Shown: piece after piece, positions 6,137-8,311 of the stretch
Position numbering within the stretch: the first letter of the stretch is position 1
How the letters are laid out: every line of letters begins with the position of its first letter
From: CAYJAD01 sp964371195
Lineage (GTDB): Bacteria > Desulfobacterota > Desulfovibrionia > Desulfovibrionales > Desulfovibrionaceae
Assembly (NCBI GenBank): GCA_964371195.1
Contig: CAYJLD010000089.1
Span: forward strand, 1 to 8,311
DNA length: 8,311 bases
Direction of reading: 5' to 3'
Translations under genes and position numbers: made by a program
Notes under the pieces: model-generated
Database searches by the model: none
Seen by the model: the letters and a program-made list of their open reading frames with translations, nothing else
Told to the model about the DNA's origin: nothing

Positions 6137-8041
6137 TTGTTCAAAAAGCTTTTAGTAAAAGTGAGAAATTTTTGTGTGCGCGTAAAAGAAGATGGTTTTA
6201 TTAATACCATACGTGAAATTTCTTTATCGCGTTCAATAAAATTGATGAAATTGTTTTTCACCAAAGCAAATTTTCCGCATTTATATGCAGGTAAAGTTCC
6301 ATTTATAAAAGGACTTATCGAAAAAGAATTCAAAGCAGTTACTAAAGCTCAAAAACTAATTAAAGCCAACCTAAATGAAAAACATAGTATAACCGGACAT
6401 TATGTTTGCGTGCATGGTGACAAACAATCCTTTAAAGATAAAAATACGGCTATTATAGCTCATTTTGACTCAGAACATATTATTGATCCATATGTAGAAT
6501 ATATTTGTAAAGAATTAAAAAATATGGGCTTTAAAGTCATACTAACTTCTACACAACCCATAAAGAATAATGAAGTCTTAGAACGCTGGCAAGATTGGGC
6601 CGATGCTATATTATATGTCACCTGTGCTGGCCGTAGCTTTACAGCATGGAAAGCCGCGCTAGATTGTTTTCCATCTGTATATGAAAGTAGAGAATTATTA
6701 CTTACCGATGATAGTTACTATGGGCCATTTACTTCTTTTCAGCCCATGCATGACACCATGAGCAAGATAACATGTGATTTCTGGGGTATTGCATATAGTG
6801 AGCACATTGTCCCACACCTAAAAAAAGATTATTTGATGTTTAAAAGCAATATTCTACAAGATAAATCATTCCAGCACTTTATTGATGCCATACCACTCAG
6901 TAACAATAAAGAAATATCTCAAAATCTAGAGTTATCCTTGGGCATATATTTAACTATGCACGGGTTTCAAGCAGGTGCCTTTGCACAAAGCCCACATAAA
7001 TTAATAAACTTAATTAATAATCACAGAGAATATTGTCGTGAATACTTTGACTATGGCACACATATTCTTCCTAAAAAATATATTTGTAGAGATTCTGTTT
7101 TTTTATTCTTTCTTAATCTTAGCAAAACAAGGTCATATCAAAATTGTTTTGATATAGCTCATAAACATATATTACGCTTAGGTAGCCTCCCAAACACTCA
7201 AACAAGCTATGCTTATCAGTTTTGCATAGGCCATGCATTAAAGAATTATAAGAACTTTCCAGCAAGCATTCTACCTTTATATGAAAAAATAGACTTTCAA
7301 CAAAACATAAGCTTAACAGAACAAAAACAGCCTTCTATTGCCGTTGCACTGCATTGTTTTTATCCCGATGCATTGGATACTATTTTCCCTTACCTAAAAC
7401 ATTTACCTTCACAAATTCATATTTATGTAACCACTGACACTGAAGAAAAAAAACACTATATTCAACAAAAACTACAAGACTTTACATTTGTTGAAGTTCG
7501 CATTTGCCCCAATGCAGGATGGGATATGGCCCCATTTTTTATTGGCCTAAGAGATGTATTATTAAAATATGAATTAATTCTAAAACTACATGTTAAAAAA
7601 TCTACCCACCTAGATGCTGACTTAGCACATGCTTGGCGTGAAGTCTTATATGGATCTCTCATGGGTAATGCTAAACTCGTTAGCAATATATTACACAGTT
7701 TTGGAGTAAACTCAAAACTTGGCGTTATTGCACCTGTATCGTACCCCCCTTTTGCCCTACCTCTACAAAAAGGCAACAAAAAATGCATTAGCAATATTTT
7801 ACAAAAGAAAGATATTGTCTTACCTCCAGATGCAGTTATTGATTTTCCAGTAGGTGGGATGTTTTGGTGCCGTAGCCAAGCACTGCGCCCTTGGTTAGAT
7901 CTAAACTTAAAGTATGAAGATTTTAAATCTACCAATGCCATGCATCGCGATGGAACCCTAGCTCATGCTTTAGAAAGACTTATTTTCTGGGGTTGTGGTA
8001 TTGAAGGTATGACCTGGACTAAATCTAATATATGTGATTAG
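6137..8041 (+). CDS. Rhamnan synthesis protein F (RgpF)-like protein with two family halves
   Basis: RgpF-like proteins take part in assembling rhamnose-containing cell-wall or O-antigen polysaccharides. This one has 634 residues. A basic N-terminal lead (1-100) has no recognised domain. The first half (about 104-290) contains IIAHFDSEHIIDPYVEYI (106-123), LLLTDDSYYGPF (187-198) and DFWGIAYS (214-221). The second half (about 400-625) is the clearer match: ALHCFYPDALDTI (404-416), NAGWDMAPF (459-467), LKLHVKKS (482-489), WREVLYGSL (500-508), VGGMFWCRSQAL (572-583) and DGTLAHALERL (605-615). The start is TTG at 6137, with AAGGAG (6125-6130) six bases upstream; an in-frame stop at 6119 rules out a longer form, and no nearby ATG has a better site. 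There is no signal peptide, so it is probably cytoplasmic. It is a single gene, divergent from hypDE. The substrate is unknown. Confidence 0.85.
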   Translation: MFKKLLVKVRNFCVRVKEDGFINTIREISLSRSIKLMKLFFTKANFPHLYAGKVPFIKGLIEKEFKAVTKAQKLIKANLNEKHSITGHYVCVHGDKQSFKDKNTAIIAHFDSEHIIDPYVEYICKELKNMGFKVILTSTQPIKNNEVLERWQDWADAILYVTCAGRSFTAWKAALDCFPSVYESRELLLTDDSYYGPFTSFQPMHDTMSKITCDFWGIAYSEHIVPHLKKDYLMFKSNILQDKSFQHFIDAIPLSNNKEISQNLELSLGIYLTMHGFQAGAFAQSPHKLINLINNHREYCREYFDYGTHILPKKYICRDSVFLFFLNLSKTRSYQNCFDIAHKHILRLGSLPNTQTSYAYQFCIGHALKNYKNFPASILPLYEKIDFQQNISLTEQKQPSIAVALHCFYPDALDTIFPYLKHLPSQIHIYVTTDTEEKKHYIQQKLQDFTFVEVRICPNAGWDMAPFFIGLRDVLLKYELILKLHVKKSTHLDADLAHAWREVLYGSLMGNAKLVSNILHSFGVNSKLGVIAPVSYPPFALPLQKGNKKCISNILQKKDIVLPPDAVIDFPVGGMFWCRSQALRPWLDLNLKYEDFKSTNAMHRDGTLAHALERLIFWGCGIEGMTWTKSNICD

Positions 8042-8070
8042 AAAAATATATAAAAGTTATATTTCTAATC
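8036..8070. repeat. AT-rich hairpin over the stop codon of the RgpF-like gene
   Basis: GATTAGAAAAATATA (8036-8050) pairs with TATATTTCTAATC (8058-8070), with two unpaired A's and a 7-nt loop. The stop codon TAG lies in the left arm. It is almost all A/T and has no T-run after it on the plus strand, so it is more likely an mRNA 3' end stabiliser or a chance structure than the main terminator. Confidence 0.35.
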
Positions 8071-8311
8071 AAGTTTGAACCAAAAGATGCGAAGCCTATC
8101 CTTTAAGCGAAGTATAAGTTTTATTGATATAGTAAATCTAGGCGCGTGCGCACAAGGCAAAACTTTTGTTAAGTGTTCAGATAGGCATAATTTTTTTTAA
8201 TACTCAAAGAAGATAATATGCCAAAATCGCACCCTATGGCGAATGGGCAAAAGGCCGCCAAAAACAATGGTAAGACTTTATATTTCAATGTAAGATACTA
8301 AAATTGCATAG
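8042..8311. other. Gene-free right end of the window
   Basis: No convincing gene is seen on either strand; all minus-strand frames entering from the right edge hit stops within a few codons. The stretch holds the stop-codon hairpin, then an imperfect long hairpin with a T-run (8094-8198). After that, a tiny plus-strand frame at 8218-8301 would encode 27 residues (MPKSHPMANGQKAAKNNGKT...), with AAGAAG six bases upstream. It is too short and featureless to call. Confidence 0.5.
8094..8198 (+). terminator. Long imperfect hairpin with T8 tract, probable terminator or structured RNA
   Basis: GCCTATC (8094-8100) pairs with GATAGGC (8180-8186). Nested inside, AAGTTTT pairs with AAAACTT near 8115-8121 and 8158-8164. 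The apical part holds the palindromic GTGCGCAC within a GC-rich patch, GGCGCGTGCGCAC. The outer stem is followed after four bases by TTTTTTTT (8191-8198). As the last structured element after the RgpF-like gene it could end that transcript. The length and nested pairing could equally reflect a small RNA. No known RNA family is recognised. Confidence 0.4.

Noticed and set aside
7462..7941. Open frame of 159 codons on the minus strand inside the RgpF-like gene
   Set aside because: It lies wholly antisense to conserved motifs of a clear gene, its protein shows no family features, and no ribosome site of note precedes it.
8218..8301. 27-residue plus-strand frame starting MPKSHPMANGQ
   Set aside because: It is very short, lacks any recognisable motif or strong ribosome site, and sits in non-coding-looking DNA. 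Without conservation it cannot be called a gene.
1..8311. CRISPR array, insertion sequence or phage element
   Set aside because: No regularly spaced direct repeats, transposase, integrase or phage structural gene is visible. The only dispersed repeat is the two-copy intergenic element.

Overview
The window is an AT-rich stretch of a flagellated Gram-negative anaerobe. The flgB-flgC-fliE-fliF gene order, the FliF sequence and a hypD-hypE pair for [NiFe]-hydrogenase maturation together suggest a low-GC member of the Desulfovibrionales or a close relative. This placement is inferred from gene order and protein character. I cannot name a genus.

Layout, left to right. (1) Positions 1-1818, minus strand: the start of a flagellar basal-body operon read right to left as flgB, flgC, fliE and fliF. 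FliF runs off the left edge. Upstream of flgB is a near-perfect sigma-54 promoter (1875-1890), and about 70-90 bp further upstream a perfect 7-bp inverted repeat that could be an activator site. (2) Positions 1830-2387: a long divergent intergenic region with several inverted repeats and a repeat element (copy A). It ends in a good sigma-70-type promoter for (3), a single GT4-type glycosyltransferase gene on the plus strand (2388-3569). (4) Positions 3570-3763: a convergent intergenic region with a bidirectional terminator and a second, shorter, decayed copy of the same repeat (copy B, same orientation). (5) Positions 3764-5882, minus strand: hypD-hypE, translationally coupled. (6) Positions 6137-8041, plus strand: a 634-residue protein with two RgpF (rhamnan synthesis protein F)-like halves, starting at TTG. 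(7) Positions 8042-8311: no convincing gene. An imperfect long hairpin followed by eight T's probably ends transcription of the RgpF-like gene.

How the genes fit together: FliF, FliE, FlgB and FlgC build the MS ring and proximal rod of the flagellum. HypD and HypE make and carry the cyanide ligand of the NiFe centre. The two plus-strand genes look like single-gene surface-polysaccharide or glycan cassettes placed between core operons. The most unusual feature is that the first glycosyltransferase gene is bracketed by direct copies of an intergenic repeat. I found no CRISPR array, transposase, phage gene, tRNA or rRNA. Apart from the repeat and the unexplained structured intergenic DNA, I see no clearly new multi-gene system here.
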